Made by a program: the position numbers and the translations under genes. Below the pieces are notes generated by a model. That model had not been told where the DNA came from. It worked only from the letters and a program-made list of their open reading frames with translations, and did not search any database. DNA of 45,097 bases from Hyphomicrobiales bacterium. GTDB taxonomy: Bacteria > Pseudomonadota > Alphaproteobacteria > Rhizobiales > Rhizobiaceae. The stretch spans positions 2,491 through 47,587 of the forward strand of contig UCJH01000077.1 in the NCBI GenBank assembly GCA_900472785.1. The letters are read 5' to 3'. Of this stretch, positions 1 through 9,191 are shown in pieces (positions within the stretch are counted from its first letter, which is position 1; every line of letters starts with the position of its first letter).

Positions 1-314
1 CCGTGGCCGGCATAGAAGACGACCGCAATATCGGCGCCGCCTGCCTTGTCACTGAAGTCGGCCAGTTCCTGTTCCAGATTGGCCTTTCCAAGATCCGTCT
101 TCAGCGTCACCTGAAAATCGAGACGCGCGAGGGTATCGCGAATGGCCTGCGCATCATTGACCGGGTTCGGGAGGCGATCGACGTGCTGATAGGAGGAGTT
201 GCCGATGACGAGGGCAACGCGGCCTTCAGCATGGGCCAGAAGCGGCACGGCCACGAGCATCGCAACGGCGACGATAGCCATGCGCAGGACCGTCCGCAGC
301 CGCCTTGCAATCAT
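1..314 (-). CDS. Caspase family (peptidase C14-like) protein, partial
   Basis: The reading frame starts at the ATG at 314 (minus strand) and runs off the window edge, so only the first 104 codons are present. It opens with a positively charged then hydrophobic stretch ending LLAHA-EG, a probable signal peptide of about 28 residues. The mature part begins RVALVIGNSSYQ, followed by LPNPVNDAQAI and, at the truncated end, VFYAGHG. This is the metacaspase/caspase-like p20 pattern, with the GHG histidine as the catalytic His. The catalytic Cys would lie beyond the edge. An upstream ATG in the same strand hits a stop at once, so 314 is the start. The product is probably exported to the periplasm; its substrate is unknown. 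Confidence 0.8.
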   Translation of the reverse strand, partial: MIARRLRTVLRMAIVAVAMLVAVPLLAHAEGRVALVIGNSSYQHVDRLPNPVNDAQAIRDTLARLDFQVTLKTDLGKANLEQELADFSDKAGGADIAVVFYAGH

Positions 315-528
315 TGCGCTTCCAAGCCCCGCATTGAATTCCCCCGGATTTATAAGAATAACGCGCGGTACGGGCGTTTGTCCTGATCAAGACGGTTGTG
401 CCTGCGCCTTTATTTGAAGATGCCCCGACTTCCGACAACAGGCAAGTCCCGGCAAGGGGCGCGTTGCAATTGCCGGTCCGGAATGCTCTTATCGGCGCTT
501 CCCTGAAACCCCAGCATTTGGAATTCCA

Positions 529-1014
529 GTGTTTGACCTTTTGTGGCGTGGCATTGTCATCGGTATCGGCGCAACCGTCCTGATGGACATCTGGGCGATC
601 GTCCTGTGGAAGATTTTCGGCCAATCCCAGCCGAACTGGGCGCCGGTCGGCCGCTGGTTCTGGCATCTTCCCCGCGGCAAGGTCTTTCATGAGGATATCG
701 CGCAGTCCGAACCTTATGCGCAGGAATCGGCGCTCGGCTGGATCAGTCATTACGCCGTCGGCATTCTCTATGGGGTCATCCTGGCTTTGTGGGGCGGGGC
801 GGCATGGTTTGCCGCACCGACCTTCCTGCCGGCCCTTGTTCTCGGCATCGTCACGGTGGGTGCCGGATGGTTCCTGCTGCAGCCGGGTCTCGGCATCGGC
901 TGGGCAGCCTCCAAACTGCCGAACGCCAACAAGGTGCGGGCACTCAACCTCGTCGCGCACATCATCTTTGCGATCGGGCTTTACGGCACGGCGCTGCTGC
1001 TCCCGTCTCCGTAA
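529..1014 (+). CDS. DUF2938 family membrane protein
   Basis: A 161-residue integral membrane protein resembling the DUF2938 family, whose function is unknown. Four hydrophobic segments are visible: near residues 5-27 (IVIGIGATVLMDIWAIVLW), 70-90, 96-115 and 138-158. Charged and aromatic residues such as GRWFWHLPRGKVFHEDI lie between the first two. The start chosen is GTG at 529, because the first in-frame ATG would cut into the first membrane segment; no strong ribosome-binding site is seen. It is divergent from the caspase-like gene and about 190 bases upstream of PBP1a, so probably transcribed on its own. Confidence 0.75.
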   Translation: MFDLLWRGIVIGIGATVLMDIWAIVLWKIFGQSQPNWAPVGRWFWHLPRGKVFHEDIAQSEPYAQESALGWISHYAVGILYGVILALWGGAAWFAAPTFLPALVLGIVTVGAGWFLLQPGLGIGWAASKLPNANKVRALNLVAHIIFAIGLYGTALLLPSP

Positions 1015-1205
1015 GACCATGTTGCCTCAAATGATTGCAGCTTTTGGGCAAGCCGCGCGACAGTCTTAACGCCCCCTTAAATTGCCGCATTTACAGTTCA
1101 TCGCACCGTTCGGAAGCGGCCTGCGGGCCGCATCGGCGGCAGGTCGCCTTGGCGTCCGGCACAACGATACATGAAACCCGACATATGGGGCAGCGCCGAT
1201 CCGGC

Positions 1206-3482
1206 ATGGCAGGTCAACGCAAATCAGGTCAGAGGATTGAACCTTCCTTCGAAGGCGGGCGCGGACGTGGCGACGCCGATCTCAGCGTCTCGGCCGGCGA
1301 CCGTGTGAGCGGCGGCGGCAAGACGGGTCGGTCGCAGTCGTCGTCGGATAGGTCTGCCAGTGGCAAGTCATCCGCCGGCAAGCAATCCGCCAGAAAGACG
1401 AGCCGCAGTCGTGGCGGCGGATCGCGCCGCGGCGGTTCCGGCGGCGGCCTTGTCGGCCTTGTCCGTTCGCTTGTCTACTGGTGCTTCGTTCTCGGCATCT
1501 GGGGCGGCATCGGTGTCGCCGGCCTCGTTCTCTATTATGGCGCGCGCATGCCGAACGCCACGAGCTGGACGATCCCCGAGCGCCCGCCGAACGTCAAGAT
1601 CCTGGCCGTCAGCGGCGACATCATCGCCAATCGCGGCGCGACCGGCGGCGAGGCGCTGTCGCTCGAAAACATGTCGCCCTATATCCCGCAGGCGGTGATC
1701 GCCATCGAGGACCGGCGCTTCTACTCGCATTTCGGTGTCGATCCCTTTGGCCTTGCCCGCGCCATGGTCACCAATATCACCACCGGGCGCATGGTTCAGG
1801 GCGGCTCGACGATCACCCAGCAGCTGGCCAAGAACCTGTTTCTTTCGCCGGAACGAACGCTGGAACGCAAGGTGCAGGAGGTGCTGCTCGCCATCTGGCT
1901 GGAGCAGAAATACTCGAAAGACCAGATCCTTGCGATGTATCTCAACCGCGTCTTCTTCGGCTCCAACGCCTATGGCGTCGAGGCAGCGTCGCGCCGCTAT
2001 TTCAACAAGTCGGCGCGCGACGTGAACCTTGGCGAGGCGGCGCTTCTGGCGGGTCTCCTCAAGGCGCCGTCGCGGCTGTCGCCGGCGCGCGATCCGCAGG
2101 CGGCGGAGGCCCGCGCGCAGGTCGTTCTCGGCACGATGCGCGAGGAAGGCTTCATCAACGATACCGAAATCAAGACAGCGATGTCGCAGGCGCCGACGCG
2201 CTCGAAGAGCTTCTGGTCCGGGTCGGAGCACTATGTCGCCGATATGGTCATGGACCAGCTGCCGGCCATGGTCGGCGATATCAAGGAAGACCTGATCGTC
2301 GATACGACGCTCGATCTCGATCTGGAGAGAAAGGCGGAGGCCGCAATATCCGCAAGCCTGGTCGAGGACGGCCCGAAGCTGAATACCTCGCAGGCCGCGC
2401 TTGTGTCGATCGACGGCACCGGCGCCATCCGGGCGCTGGTCGGCGGCAAGGATTATGCCGAAAGCCAGTTCGATCGCGCCTCCAAAGCCAAGCGCCAGCC
2501 GGGTTCCGCCTTCAAGCCCTTCGTCTATGCCGCGGCGATGGAGATCGGACGCACGCCGATGTCGGTGCGTAACGATGCGCCGGTGCGGATCGGCAAGTGG
2601 ACGCCGGAAAACTACGACCAGAAATATCGCGGCGAGGTCTCGCTGACCAACGCGCTCGCCAATTCGCTGAACACCATCGCCGCCCAGCTGGTGATGGAGG
2701 TCGGCCCGCAGAACGTCGCCAAGCTTGCCCACCGGCTCGGCATCGAATCCGAATTGCAGGCCAATGCCTCGATCGCGCTCGGAACCTCGGAAGTCAGCCT
2801 GGTCGAACTCACCTCAGCCTATGCGCCGTTCATGAATGGCGGCTTCAAGGCGACGCCGCATGTCATCCGGCGAATTTCGACGGCCGAGGGCAAGGTTCTC
2901 TACGAAAACACCTATGACAATCCGCCGCGCGTCCTCGATCCGGCGATCGTCAGCGAGATGAATCAGATGATGATCAAGGTCATCACCGAAGGCACGGGCA
3001 AGAATGCCCGTCTGAAGGGCTGGGAAGCGGCCGGCAAGACCGGCACCACCCAGTCGTTCCGCGATGCGCTTTTCGTCGGTTACACGAGCAACCTGACGAC
3101 CGGTGTCTGGTTCGGCAACGACGACGGCAAGTCGATGAAGAAGGTGACCGGCGGCGGCCTTCCGGCCAAGGCCTGGAACGTCTTCATGACCGCCGCGCAC
3201 GAGGGCCTGTCGCCATCGCCGCTGTTCGGAACGGTGGGCGTGCAGCCGGTGTTCGAGGCAAGCCAGCCTGTCCCCGAAAAGAATGGGGACGAACTCTTCG
3301 ACATCATCTCCCGCACGCTCGACTCTAAAGACGGCACTGCCGGCGACGGTCCGGCTGTTACGGCGGAACAGACTGGTGCGGTACCGCTCGATGACGGGCT
3401 CGTTCCGCCCGCCGACGTGGGCGGGCAGTCACAGACGGGCACGCGTCGCACGACCCTCCTTGACGTTCTTCTCGGCGGGTAA
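1206..3482 (+). CDS. Penicillin-binding protein 1A (glycosyltransferase and transpeptidase)
   Basis: A bifunctional class A PBP that polymerises lipid II and cross-links peptidoglycan, anchored in the inner membrane with its domains in the periplasm. The cytoplasmic N-terminus is basic and Gly/Ser-rich, followed by one membrane segment near residues 82-110. The GT51 glycosyltransferase domain shows EDRRFYSHFGVDP (about residue 165, with the catalytic Glu) and GGSTITQQLAKNLF (about 198). The transpeptidase domain shows the SxxK motif in PGSAFKPF (about 431), an SxN in ANSLN, and KTGTT (about 609). The length of 758 residues is normal. ATG at 1206 (MAGQRK) is chosen; ATG at 1185 (MGQRRS) is also possible, and neither has a clear ribosome-binding site. 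Confidence 0.93.
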   Translation: MAGQRKSGQRIEPSFEGGRGRGDADLSVSAGDRVSGGGKTGRSQSSSDRSASGKSSAGKQSARKTSRSRGGGSRRGGSGGGLVGLVRSLVYWCFVLGIWGGIGVAGLVLYYGARMPNATSWTIPERPPNVKILAVSGDIIANRGATGGEALSLENMSPYIPQAVIAIEDRRFYSHFGVDPFGLARAMVTNITTGRMVQGGSTITQQLAKNLFLSPERTLERKVQEVLLAIWLEQKYSKDQILAMYLNRVFFGSNAYGVEAASRRYFNKSARDVNLGEAALLAGLLKAPSRLSPARDPQAAEARAQVVLGTMREEGFINDTEIKTAMSQAPTRSKSFWSGSEHYVADMVMDQLPAMVGDIKEDLIVDTTLDLDLERKAEAAISASLVEDGPKLNTSQAALVSIDGTGAIRALVGGKDYAESQFDRASKAKRQPGSAFKPFVYAAAMEIGRTPMSVRNDAPVRIGKWTPENYDQKYRGEVSLTNALANSLNTIAAQLVMEVGPQNVAKLAHRLGIESELQANASIALGTSEVSLVELTSAYAPFMNGGFKATPHVIRRISTAEGKVLYENTYDNPPRVLDPAIVSEMNQMMIKVITEGTGKNARLKGWEAAGKTGTTQSFRDALFVGYTSNLTTGVWFGNDDGKSMKKVTGGGLPAKAWNVFMTAAHEGLSPSPLFGTVGVQPVFEASQPVPEKNGDELFDIISRTLDSKDGTAGDGPAVTAEQTGAVPLDDGLVPPADVGGQSQTGTRRTTLLDVLLGG

Positions 3483-3879
3483 GGGCAGCGTTGCCGCGCG
3501 ATCCCCACTATCCCGGGCGATCGTAATTTTTCCGGCTCTATCGGTGATCCATCCATCCTCGGATATGCATTTACGCGGCGGAAACAGAGGGAAAAACCGA
3601 TGCCGAAAAAAGCGGCGGGCCAAAATACAATGGCCCGAATCATGTAAGATGGCCGCGTTTGATGCGGATGACGAAGACGGCGCACGAATTCCTTCAAAAA
3701 ACGCGATGATTTCGCGCCTTTTGCGGTTCTGCGATGTCTTGCAGTCGCAAACGCCGGTCCTTATATAGCCTTCATCGCCGCAGCTACGGCTGCGATCACT
3801 TCCACAGACCCATCCCGTTAGGGGCTGTCACATGAATGCCTGACCGGGTTCCGACAGTCCGCTGCAAGGAGAGAACGAC
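3483..3879. other. Intergenic region between PBP1a and dnaK
   Basis: These 397 bases hold no convincing gene. The only strong features are the heat-shock-type promoter at 3738-3769 and the dnaK ribosome-binding site (AAGGAG near 3867). A short inverted repeat (CGGGCC 3616-3621, GGCCCG 3632-3637) has no following T-run, so it is not a good terminator. A small hairpin, CGCAGC/GCTGCG (3779-3794), would lie close to the expected 5' end of the dnaK mRNA. Confidence 0.6.
3738..3769 (+). promoter_or_regulatory. RpoH (sigma-32)-type heat-shock promoter of dnaK
   Basis: CTTG at 3738-3741 and CTTATATAG at 3760-3768 are separated by 18 bases. This fits the alphaproteobacterial RpoH consensus (CTTG, 17-18 bases, CYTATNTNNG) in all but the last position. 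The predicted transcription start is near 3775, giving a leader of about 105 bases before the dnaK ATG. No CIRCE element was seen. Confidence 0.7.
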
Positions 3880-5805
3880 ATGGCTAAAGTAATCGGTATC
3901 GACTTGGGAACGACCAACTCCTGCGTCGCCGTCATGGACGGCAAGGACGCGAAGGTCATCGAAAATGCCGAAGGTGCGCGCACGACCCCTTCGATCGTCG
4001 CCTTCAACGACGACGGCGAGCGTCTGATCGGCCAGCCGGCCAAGCGTCAGGCCGTTACCAATCCGGAAAACACGCTGTTTGCCGTCAAGCGCCTGATCGG
4101 CCGCCGCTACGACGACAAGCTCGTGGAAAAGGACAAGGGCCTCGTTCCCTACAAGATCGTCAAGGGCGACAATGGCGATGCCTGGGTCGAAGCGCACAGC
4201 GAAAAATATTCGCCGTCGCAGATCTCCGCCATGATCCTTCAGAAGATGAAGGAAACCGCCGAATCCTATCTCGGTGAAAAGGTCACGCAGGCCGTCATCA
4301 CCGTTCCGGCCTACTTCAACGACGCACAGCGCCAGGCAACCAAGGATGCCGGCAAGATCGCCGGTCTTGAGGTGCTCCGCATCATCAACGAGCCGACGGC
4401 TGCCGCACTTGCCTACGGCCTCGACAAGAAGGACGGCAAGACGATCGCCGTCTACGACCTTGGCGGTGGCACGTTCGATATTTCGGTTCTCGAAATCGGC
4501 GATGGCGTCTTCGAAGTGAAGTCGACCAACGGCGACACCTTCCTCGGCGGTGAAGACTTCGACATGCGCCTGGTCGAGTACTTGGCGGCGGAGTTCAAGA
4601 AGGACCAGGGCATCGACCTGAAGAACGACAAGCTTGCCCTGCAGCGCCTCAAGGAAGCTGCGGAAAAGGCAAAGATCGAGCTGTCGTCCTCGCAGCAGAC
4701 CGAAATCAACTTGCCGTTCATCACGGCTGATGCTTCCGGCCCGAAGCACCTGACGATGAAGCTGTCGCGCGCCAAGTTCGAAAGCCTGGTCGACGATCTC
4801 GTCCAGCGCACGGTCGCACCGTGCAAGGCAGCCCTCAAGGATGCCGGCGTCACCGCGGCCGAGATCGACGAAGTCGTTCTGGTCGGCGGCATGAGCCGCA
4901 TGCCGAAGGTGCAGGAAGTCGTCAAGCAGCTGTTCGGCAAGGAGCCGCACAAGGGCGTCAACCCGGATGAAGTCGTCGCTCTCGGCGCCGCCATCCAGGC
5001 CGGCGTTCTGCAGGGCGACGTCAAGGACGTTCTGCTGCTCGACGTGACGCCGCTGTCGCTCGGCATCGAGACGCTCGGTGGCGTCTTCACCCGCCTGATC
5101 GAGCGCAACACGACGATCCCGACCAAGAAGAGCCAGACCTTCTCGACGGCCGAAGACAGCCAGAACGCCGTGACCATCCGCGTCAGCCAGGGCGAGCGCG
5201 AAATGGCCCAGGACAACAAGCTGCTCGGCCAGTTCGACCTGGTCGGCATCCCGCCGGCACCGCGTGGCATCCCGCAGATCGAAGTCACCTTCGATATCGA
5301 CGCCAACGGCATCGTGCAGGTGTCTGCCAAGGACAAGGGCACCGGCAAGGAGCATCAGATCCGGATCCAGGCATCGGGCGGTCTGTCCGACGCGGATATC
5401 GAGAAGATGGTCAAGGACGCCGAGGCCAATGCCGAAGCCGACAAGCAGCGCCGCGAGGCCGTCGAAGCCAAGAACCAGGCCGAAAGCCTGATTCACTCCT
5501 CTGAAAAGTCGCTGAAGGAATTCGGCGACAAGGTAACGGACGTCGAGCGTACCGCGATCTCCGATGCGATCGCATCGCTGAAGACGGCCGTCGAAGCCTC
5601 CGAGCCGGACGCCGAAGACATCAAGGCCAAGACCCAGACGCTCCTCGAAGCCTCGATGAAGCTCGGCCAGGCGATGTACGAAGCCCAGTCGGCTGAAGCG
5701 GCAAACGCCGATGCGGCTGCCGATGCTGCCCGTGACGGCGACAACATCGTCGATGCCGACTACGAGGAAGTCAACGACGAGGACGACCGCAAGAAGTCGG
5801 CCTAA
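3880..5805 (+). CDS. dnaK: Molecular chaperone DnaK (Hsp70)
   Basis: The cytosolic ATP-dependent Hsp70 chaperone, working with DnaJ and GrpE. The 641-residue length is normal. The nucleotide-binding domain opens [15 protein letters not shown] and contains the phosphate-binding loop [10 protein letters not shown] and [10 protein letters not shown]. The interdomain linker [14 protein letters not shown] lies near residue 387, followed by the substrate-binding domain, a helical lid and an acidic tail ending [12 protein letters not shown]. The ATG at 3880 has a strong AAGGAG site. The gene is preceded by the RpoH-type promoter and followed by a good intrinsic terminator, so it is probably mostly monocistronic; dnaJ lies 2 kb downstream. 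Confidence 0.98.
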   Translation: MAKVIGIDLGTTNSCVAVMDGKDAKVIENAEGARTTPSIVAFNDDGERLIGQPAKRQAVTNPENTLFAVKRLIGRRYDDKLVEKDKGLVPYKIVKGDNGDAWVEAHSEKYSPSQISAMILQKMKETAESYLGEKVTQAVITVPAYFNDAQRQATKDAGKIAGLEVLRIINEPTAAALAYGLDKKDGKTIAVYDLGGGTFDISVLEIGDGVFEVKSTNGDTFLGGEDFDMRLVEYLAAEFKKDQGIDLKNDKLALQRLKEAAEKAKIELSSSQQTEINLPFITADASGPKHLTMKLSRAKFESLVDDLVQRTVAPCKAALKDAGVTAAEIDEVVLVGGMSRMPKVQEVVKQLFGKEPHKGVNPDEVVALGAAIQAGVLQGDVKDVLLLDVTPLSLGIETLGGVFTRLIERNTTIPTKKSQTFSTAEDSQNAVTIRVSQGEREMAQDNKLLGQFDLVGIPPAPRGIPQIEVTFDIDANGIVQVSAKDKGTGKEHQIRIQASGGLSDADIEKMVKDAEANAEADKQRREAVEAKNQAESLIHSSEKSLKEFGDKVTDVERTAISDAIASLKTAVEASEPDAEDIKAKTQTLLEASMKLGQAMYEAQSAEAANADAAADAARDGDNIVDADYEEVNDEDDRKKSA

Positions 5806-5830
5806 GCTTTTCCTTCATCTGAACGACAAG

Positions 5831-5860
5831 AGCCCGGAGCCATATGCTCCGGGCTTTTTG
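5831..5860 (+). terminator. Rho-independent terminator of dnaK
   Basis: A perfect 10-bp stem, AGCCCGGAGC (5831-5840) with GCTCCGGGCT (5846-5855), has a 5-base loop and runs into TTTT. It starts 25 bases after the dnaK stop. Confidence 0.9.
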
Positions 5861-5995
5861 CTGTCTGCTGGACTATCGCCGAGGAGATGGTTGATCGGCC
5901 GGGTTCCGGGCGGCAGAATGGGTCGGGATCAGGGGGGCGGACAGTTCGATGGAGATCGCAGTCGTCGATGCCGGCTATGCCAGTCAGCATCTGGA

Positions 5996-6463
5996 GTGGT
6001 TTCCCTTGTTCTCGCAGACAGCGTCGAGGATGGCGCGCTGGTCGGCTTCGTTCTGCCGTTCGGTCCTGAGGAGGCGAAGACCTATTGGCAGGGCGTGATT
6101 CGATCCGTCGCCGAGGGGGAGCGCCTCCTTCTCGTCGCGACGGTGAAAGGGGAGATCGCGGGCACCGTGCAGCTTTATCTTTCCCCGGAGCCCAATGCTC
6201 CGCATCGCGCGGAAATCTTCAAATTGCTCGTCCACCGCAAATTCCAGAAGCAAGGTGTCGGCATGTCCCTCATGATGGCCGCCGAAATGGAGGCGAAGCG
6301 CCTGAACCGGTCGCTGCTTCTCCTCGATACCGTCCTGGGCGGTGGCGCCGAGCGGCTGTACCGTCGTTTGCAGTGGCGGGAAATCGGGACCGTTCCGCAT
6401 CATTTCGTCGATCCCTACGGAAATCCGAAGAGCTCGGTCTACTTCATGAAGCATCTTGTTTAG
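5996..6463 (+). CDS. GNAT family N-acetyltransferase, 5' end probably frameshifted
   Basis: The intact frame encodes a GNAT acetyltransferase: DSVEDGALVGFVLPF, GEIAGTVQLYL, then the acetyl-CoA loop region KFQKQGVGMSLM and the C-terminal YRRLQWREIG. The substrate is unknown. In this frame the only nearby start is GTG at 5996, which omits the usual first beta strand and helix. That missing part (MEIAVVDAGYASQHLEWF) is encoded from ATG 5949 in another frame that ends in a stop at about 6099. Restoring one base, most simply a T in the TTT at about 6000-6002, would join the two into a full-length protein. So this is either a broken gene or a sequencing error; the downstream frame is otherwise sound. 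A GNAT gene after dnaK is plausible for Rhizobiaceae. Confidence 0.7.
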   Translation: MVSLVLADSVEDGALVGFVLPFGPEEAKTYWQGVIRSVAEGERLLLVATVKGEIAGTVQLYLSPEPNAPHRAEIFKLLVHRKFQKQGVGMSLMMAAEMEAKRLNRSLLLLDTVLGGGAERLYRRLQWREIGTVPHHFVDPYGNPKSSVYFMKHLV

Positions 6464-6606
6464 ATTTTGAAATTCGTTTTGGAAATTCCCTCGCGCGCAT
6501 CTTAACGGATGATTTGCAAGAGACGGATATGATCCGTCCCTGGAGCATCGTTTTGTTTTAAGACCGGACCTCCGCCGGATGTCGCGCCGCCTACGGGAAT
6601 TGCGGA

Positions 6607-7710
6607 ATGCATTTCAGAATCTTCGAATCCTGGCGTCTTCTCGCGGCTCTCCTGGTCATGGGTTACCATTTTCTGCGCTTCGGTCCCGGCGATCCGTTTC
6701 AGTACGATGCCAGCCATGTCCTTGAACGACTGCTGCCGCTGATGGACATGTTCTTCATGATCTCCGGCTTTCTCATCCTTTTGCGCTACGGCGACAAATT
6801 GAAGGACTGGACGAGCTATCGCGTGTTTCTGGTCAAGCGCCTGGCCCGTTTCTATCCGCTTTACCTGGTGACGCTGGCCATTTTCATTGCGGTCGGCATT
6901 GCCGTGCAGATGGGTGTCGTGAGCTCCAGCGTATCGGAGCGCTACGATTTCGGCCTCCTGCCGCAGAATATCCTGCTGCTGCAGGCCTGGGGCACGACAC
7001 CGCATCTGAGCTTCAACTACGTCTCCTGGTCGCTGTCGGCCGAATGGTTCTGCTATCTTCTGCTGCCGGTCTATGTGCTCGTCATGCGCCGGGGTGGCGT
7101 CAAGGGGCTGGCCCTGCTGGCGATCAGCTGCGTGGTGCTGCTCGAGGTCGCAACGCGCGCCGGCATCATTCCCTTCGACAGCTGGCTCGCCGCCGATACC
7201 TGGGGCGCCTATCGCGCCTTTGCGGATTTCGCGATCGGCGGGGTGGTGATGCTGCTGGCGCGGGACAGCAAGCTTGAATGGCGATCGCACACGCTGGTCT
7301 GGACGGCGTTTGCGGTGGCGATAGGGGGCATGCTGATGCTATGGCCGTCCTATCTGATTATTGGCCTTCTCGGGCTTGCCATGTTCCTGGCCGCGCTGGT
7401 CGAAAGGAACAATCCGCAGGGCGCCCGTTTTCTCGCGGTCTTGTCGCCGGTCGGCCGGGTGTCTTTCGGCATCTATCTCTGGCACCCCGTCATCGAGACC
7501 GTGCTTCTGGCGGTGGTCTGGCGCCATCTGTTGGAGCCGATGGGTCTCTTGAGCTTCTATCAGTTCATGTTCGTCCCGGTGGTCGTCACCGTGTTGGTCG
7601 CGATGGCTTCCGATCGCTACTTCGAAAAGCCGGTGAGCGAAGCGCTCAATCGCCTGTTCGGCTGGGGCGGCGGGCCTGTCAAGGTGGCGACGGAGCGCGC
7701 AACCGTTTGA
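6607..7710 (+). CDS. Acyltransferase 3 family membrane protein
   Basis: A 367-residue polytopic inner-membrane protein of the acyltransferase-3 (OafA/ExoZ-like) family, which usually O-acylates surface glycans. The N-terminus has the family pattern: ESWRLLAALLVMGYHF with the conserved His at residue 21, then MFFMISGFLIL and the basic loop VKRLARFYPLYL. About ten hydrophobic segments follow, including SWSLSAEWFCYLL and SFGIYLWHPVIE. The target polysaccharide cannot be read from the sequence. It sits between the GNAT gene and dnaJ without an obvious functional link to either. Start is ATG 6607, with only a weak GGGAAT-type site upstream. Confidence 0.88.
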   Translation: MHFRIFESWRLLAALLVMGYHFLRFGPGDPFQYDASHVLERLLPLMDMFFMISGFLILLRYGDKLKDWTSYRVFLVKRLARFYPLYLVTLAIFIAVGIAVQMGVVSSSVSERYDFGLLPQNILLLQAWGTTPHLSFNYVSWSLSAEWFCYLLLPVYVLVMRRGGVKGLALLAISCVVLLEVATRAGIIPFDSWLAADTWGAYRAFADFAIGGVVMLLARDSKLEWRSHTLVWTAFAVAIGGMLMLWPSYLIIGLLGLAMFLAALVERNNPQGARFLAVLSPVGRVSFGIYLWHPVIETVLLAVVWRHLLEPMGLLSFYQFMFVPVVVTVLVAMASDRYFEKPVSEALNRLFGWGGGPVKVATERATV

Positions 7711-7858
7711 AACGGCGCTTTTCTGACAAAAAACAGTCAGGATTGTGTATTGCCTATGGTATCGCGCTTGAAGGTTTACTAAATCCTGTTGCAAGGAAAT
7801 CGGGCGACCACCGGGCAGCCGGTTTTGGCGCGCCTATTCAACAGGGCAAACTGCAAGA

Positions 7859-8992
7859 ATGAAACGTGATCTTTACGAAACGCTCGGCGTTGCGAAAACA
7901 GCGGACGAGAAAGAGCTGAAAAGCGCTTTCCGCAAACTGGCGATGAAGTATCACCCGGACAAGAATCCCGGCGACGCGGAATCGGAAAAGACGTTCAAGG
8001 AAATCAACCAGGCTTACGAGACCCTGAAGGATCCGCAGAAGCGCGCCGCCTATGATCGCTACGGCCACGCCGCTTTCGAGCAGGGCGGCATGGGCGCCGG
8101 CGCCGGCATGGGCGGCAATGCCGGTGGCTTCTCCGATATTTTCGAGGACATTTTCGGCGAGATGATGGGCGGCGGACGCCAGCGCCGTTCCGCGGGCGGT
8201 CGCGAGCGCGGCGCCGACCTGCGCTACAACATGGAAATCAGCCTTGAAGAGGCCTATGCCGGCAAGACCGCACAAATCCGCGTGCCCACCTCGATCACCT
8301 GCGACGTCTGCACCGGCACCGGCGCCAAGCCAGGCACCAAGCCGACCACCTGCGCGACCTGTCAGGGCTCGGGCCGTGTCCGCGCCGCGCAGGGTTTCTT
8401 CTCGATCGAGCGCACGTGCCCGACCTGTCAGGGCCGCGGCCAGACGATCACCGATCCCTGCACCAAATGCCATGGCCATGGCCGGATCACCGAGGAGCGC
8501 TCGCTCTCCGTCAATATCCCGGCCGGTATCGAGGATGGTACCCGCATCCGCCTGTCGGGCGAAGGCGAGGCCGGTGTGCGCGGTGGGCCCGCGGGGGATC
8601 TTTATATTTTCCTGTCGGTCAAGCCGCATGAATTCTACCAGCGCGACGGCGCGGATCTCTATTGCAGCGTGCCGATATCGATGACGACTGCAGCGCTCGG
8701 CGGCAAGTTCGACGTGGCGACGCTCGACGGCACCAAGTCACGCGTCACGGTCCCGGAAGGCACACAGGCCGGCAAGCAGTTCCGCCTCAAGGGCAAGGGC
8801 ATGCCGGTGCTCCGCTCCAGTCAGGTCGGCGATCTCTATATCCAGATGCAGATCGAGACGCCGCAAAAGCTCACCAAGCGGCAGCGCGAGCTGCTGAAGG
8901 AGTTCGAGGACCTGTCCTCCAAGGAGAACAATCCGGAATCGACCGGCTTCTTCGCCCGCATGAAGGACTTTTTCGACACGCTGAGCGATTGA
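7859..8992 (+). CDS. dnaJ: Co-chaperone DnaJ (Hsp40)
   Basis: A type I Hsp40 that stimulates DnaK ATPase and delivers unfolded clients. Domains in order: the J domain with the HPD triad in [11 protein letters not shown] (about residues 31-33), a Gly/Phe-rich linker including [15 protein letters not shown], the zinc domain with four CxxCxGxG repeats ([32 protein letters not shown]), then the C-terminal substrate-binding domains. The 377-residue length is normal. A strong terminator follows. I see no clear RpoH site in the 148 bases upstream. Confidence 0.97.
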   Translation: MKRDLYETLGVAKTADEKELKSAFRKLAMKYHPDKNPGDAESEKTFKEINQAYETLKDPQKRAAYDRYGHAAFEQGGMGAGAGMGGNAGGFSDIFEDIFGEMMGGGRQRRSAGGRERGADLRYNMEISLEEAYAGKTAQIRVPTSITCDVCTGTGAKPGTKPTTCATCQGSGRVRAAQGFFSIERTCPTCQGRGQTITDPCTKCHGHGRITEERSLSVNIPAGIEDGTRIRLSGEGEAGVRGGPAGDLYIFLSVKPHEFYQRDGADLYCSVPISMTTAALGGKFDVATLDGTKSRVTVPEGTQAGKQFRLKGKGMPVLRSSQVGDLYIQMQIETPQKLTKRQRELLKEFEDLSSKENNPESTGFFARMKDFFDTLSD

Positions 8993-9015
8993 AGCTCAAT
9001 TGCTTATGAGATCAG

Positions 9016-9049
9016 GAAAACCGGAGGTGCAAATCTCCGGTTTTCTTTT
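9016..9049 (+). terminator. Rho-independent terminator of dnaJ
   Basis: A perfect 11-bp stem pairs GAAAACCGGAG (9016-9026) with CTCCGGTTTTC (9035-9045), with an 8-base loop and a following TTTT. Confidence 0.9.
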
Positions 9050-9191
9050 GAATGCACGTGACCCGGAAATGCGCAGCGGTCTTGACGCGGCATGCATCGC
9101 AATCTCACGTGTCGCGACCGGCTTGCTTCCCGCCTTGCCATCCCGTCCTGTTGGGCTTAGCTCTCTGGCGTCACTCGAATCCGGATACCGA

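Noticed and set aside
1368..2732. 454-codon open frame antisense to PBP1a
   Set aside because: It is a shadow of a GC-rich gene: low-complexity Arg/His/Asp-rich product, no family motif, and PBP1a motifs are complete on the other strand.
3616..3637. CGGGCC/GGCCCG inverted repeat after PBP1a as a terminator
   Set aside because: No T-run follows and it is 130 bases beyond the stop.
3796..5496. 566-codon open frame antisense to dnaK
   Set aside because: DnaK is unmistakable on the plus strand; the antisense product is rich in Asp/Leu/Val repeats typical of mirrored codon bias.
6522..6538. GACGGAT-ATG-ATCCGTC hairpin after the GNAT gene as a terminator
   Set aside because: The loop is only 3 bases and the T-rich stretch begins about 12 bases too late; evidence is insufficient.
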